Assembly (NCBI GenBank): GCA_905250075.1
Contig: CAJNOP010000003.1
Coordinates: forward strand, 124,001 to 188,000
Source: Rotaria sp. Silwood1
Lineage: Eukaryota > Rotifera > Eurotatoria > Philodinida > Philodinidae
Direction of reading: 5' to 3'
DNA: 64,000 nucleotides
The position numbers were made by a program, and so were the translations under genes. The notes below the pieces were generated by a model. It was not told the origin of the DNA. It searched no databases and saw nothing but the letters and a program-made list of their open reading frames with translations. Of the stretch, positions 63,101 through 64,000 are shown piece by piece; positions within the stretch are counted from its first letter, which is position 1; every line of letters begins with the position of its first letter.

Positions 63101-63610
63101 TACGTTTACTTGATGATTATGATTTAGAGCAAGATGGTATTGAAATAATTAATGATAGTGATGATAATGATAATGATAATAATACTACTAATGAAAGAAA
63201 GCCAATTGAATATTCAAATGAACCATCACTTTATCCAAATGAAATAAAAAAAGCATTTGATGGTTTAAAATGTATTGCAACACATATGAAAATAGAAGAT
63301 GAAGAAAAAAAAGTAGAATAATTGAATAAATGAAAAAAATTCTTTTATTTTTTTTATTTTTTTATTTTACTTTTTCCTTTTCTGTTTAGGTTAAAGAAGA
63401 ATGGAAATTTGTTGCATTAGTAATTGATCGTCTGTTTCTTTATATATTTACAACAGCTTGTGTTGCTGGTACATGTGGAATCATTTTACAAGGTAGAAAA
63501 TTAAAAAAGAAAAAGAAAAGATTCTAATTTTTGTTTTTAATTGTTTTCTAGCACCATCAATTTATGATTATCGTAAACCAATTGATGTTATTAAATCGAA
63601 TCGTTTTTAG
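60200..63610 (+). CDS. Nicotinic acetylcholine receptor-type alpha subunit with alternative exons
   Basis: Cys-loop channel subunit. ATG 60200 begins a signal peptide ([19 protein letters not shown]). Exons: 60200-60257, 60306-60451, 60510-60554, then either 60641-60750 or 61421-61530, 61707-61779, 61837-61891, 62125-62235, 62459-63312, 63390-63492 and 63552-63610 (TAG). All phases agree. Features: [26 protein letters not shown], Cys-loop [15 protein letters not shown], loop [14 protein letters not shown], and the vicinal cysteines of loop C in [11 protein letters not shown], which define an alpha subunit able to bind acetylcholine. M1 [20 protein letters not shown]2 [20 protein letters not shown], cation-type; M3; a long acidic M3-M4 loop ([10 protein letters not shown]); [18 protein letters not shown] leading into M4. 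The alternative exons are described separately. It is tail to tail with the CELF gene (135 bp). Confidence 0.93.
60641..60750 (+). CDS. Alternative exon A of the alpha receptor subunit (loops D to A)
   Basis: Acceptor atgagtag and donor aacaa/gtaatc flank a 110-nt open exon: [37 protein letters not shown]. It follows NVWLKQ in phase 0 and leaves phase 2, exactly as exon B does. It has the canonical YGGV block and loop A Tyr (VLYN). The acceptor's upstream tract is purine-rich and weak, and the intron before it is only 86 nt. GC is higher than in the neighbouring exons. The frame is intact with no stop, so decay is unlikely. Confidence 0.75.
61421..61530 (+). CDS. Alternative exon B of the alpha receptor subunit (loops D to A)
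   Basis: Acceptor catttttag (T-rich) and donor aataa/gttggt flank a 110-nt exon: [37 protein letters not shown]. Same length and phases as exon A. It keeps the loop D Trp but has Phe where exon A and most alpha subunits have the loop A Tyr, and replaces YGGV by NFNNLTNI, which adds possible N-glycosylation sites (NLT and NIS). Joined to either neighbour it stays in frame; joined to exon A it would not. Confidence 0.75.
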
Positions 63611-63744
63611 AAAAATAAACTTTTTTTTTCTTCTTCTTTCTATTTTTATCTGTATTATTTAATGTATAAAATAGAATGAAAAGCTTGCCATAAAATATAA
63701 TGATATATTCGAATTTTGAAACAAAGAAAATAAAATATATAAAT

Positions 63745-64000
63745 TTATTGAATACGAGTTTTTTTTAATTGAACTTTTAATCGTTTCAAACCAATTTGAA
63801 AACCATTCATTTGTTTTATTGCTTGATGAGCTGACTGAATATTATCATATGAAACAAAACCAAAACATTTACTTCGATTTGTTAATTTATCAATAAAAAT
63901 CTTTTAAGAGAAAAAAAGAATAAACAAAAATATTCAAGGCTTTTTTTTTAAATAATTAAATTACTTTAGCTGATAGAATATTACCAAATGGAGAAAATGT
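63745..64000 (-). CDS. CELF: CELF/Bruno-like RNA-binding protein, last two exons (RRM3, partial)
   Basis: Minus-strand exons 63965-64000 ([11 protein letters not shown]) and 63745-63900 ([20 protein letters not shown], then [18 protein letters not shown]) form the C-terminal RRM of the CELF family. RNP1 is KCFGFVSY, and the block [16 protein letters not shown] is diagnostic. CELF proteins bind GU-rich RNA and control splicing and mRNA decay. The stop is at 63745-63747 after RIQ; vertebrate proteins end a few residues later (KRSKNDSKPY). The intron of 64 bp is in phase. The rest of the gene lies beyond the window. Confidence 0.93.

Noticed and set aside
1-64000. tRNA, rRNA and CRISPR arrays
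   Set aside because: I looked for cloverleaf-type or rRNA-like stretches and regular spacers on both strands and saw none that I could support.

Overview
The window looks like a bdelloid rotifer chromosome, probably Rotaria-like. It is very AT-rich. Its genes are cut by many short GT..AG introns (50-100 bp) with occasional 0.5-2.3 kb introns. It carries a tract of TGTGGG-type repeats (the telomere unit I recall for bdelloids) and a decayed NHL-repeat gene of the kind common in these genomes. No gene is bacterial. All exon models below were built by hand from reading frame, splice sites and intron phase.

Layout. (1) 222-4633 (+): 3' part of the cohesin regulator PDS5, with an alternative last exon. 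(2) 5948-15306 (+): a PLEKHA5/6/7-type PH-domain protein in more than 20 exons, whose 5' end I could not place. (3) 14.1-39.1 kb: a diverged direct segmental duplication. Copy A (about 14.1-22.2 kb) holds the last two PLEKHA exons, a secreted double-WAP gene and decayed exons of a PLP decarboxylase. Copy B (about 24.9-39.1 kb) repeats that order but has gained (or A has lost) a HAT1 gene next to an assembly gap, an inverted-repeat element and another insertion. (4) 40394-43972 (+): a third, broken WAP copy directly before the intact GAD/CSAD-type decarboxylase, which appears to be the source of the decayed fragments in A and B. (5) 47191-50955 (-): coiled-coil, ZU5-like and double Death-domain protein. 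(6) 55975-58079 (-) and 60200-63610 (+): a head-to-head pair of nicotinic-type Cys-loop receptor subunits, a non-alpha and an alpha (vicinal Cys-Cys) subunit. (7) 63745-64000 (-): last exons of a CELF/Bruno RNA-binding protein, tail to tail with the alpha subunit.

The strongest new observation is a pair of 110-nt exons in the alpha receptor gene (60641-60750 and 61421-61530). They have the same phase and encode alternative versions of the same ligand-binding segment. Because 110 is not a multiple of 3, including both would break the frame, so they look like obligatory mutually exclusive exons. One carries Tyr and the other Phe at the loop A aromatic position. Other notable items are the three-copy WAP/decarboxylase duplication history, a conserved hydrophobic micro-ORF upstream of each intact WAP gene, a 1-kb inverted-repeat element present only in copy B, and altered acetyl-CoA-loop residues in HAT1.
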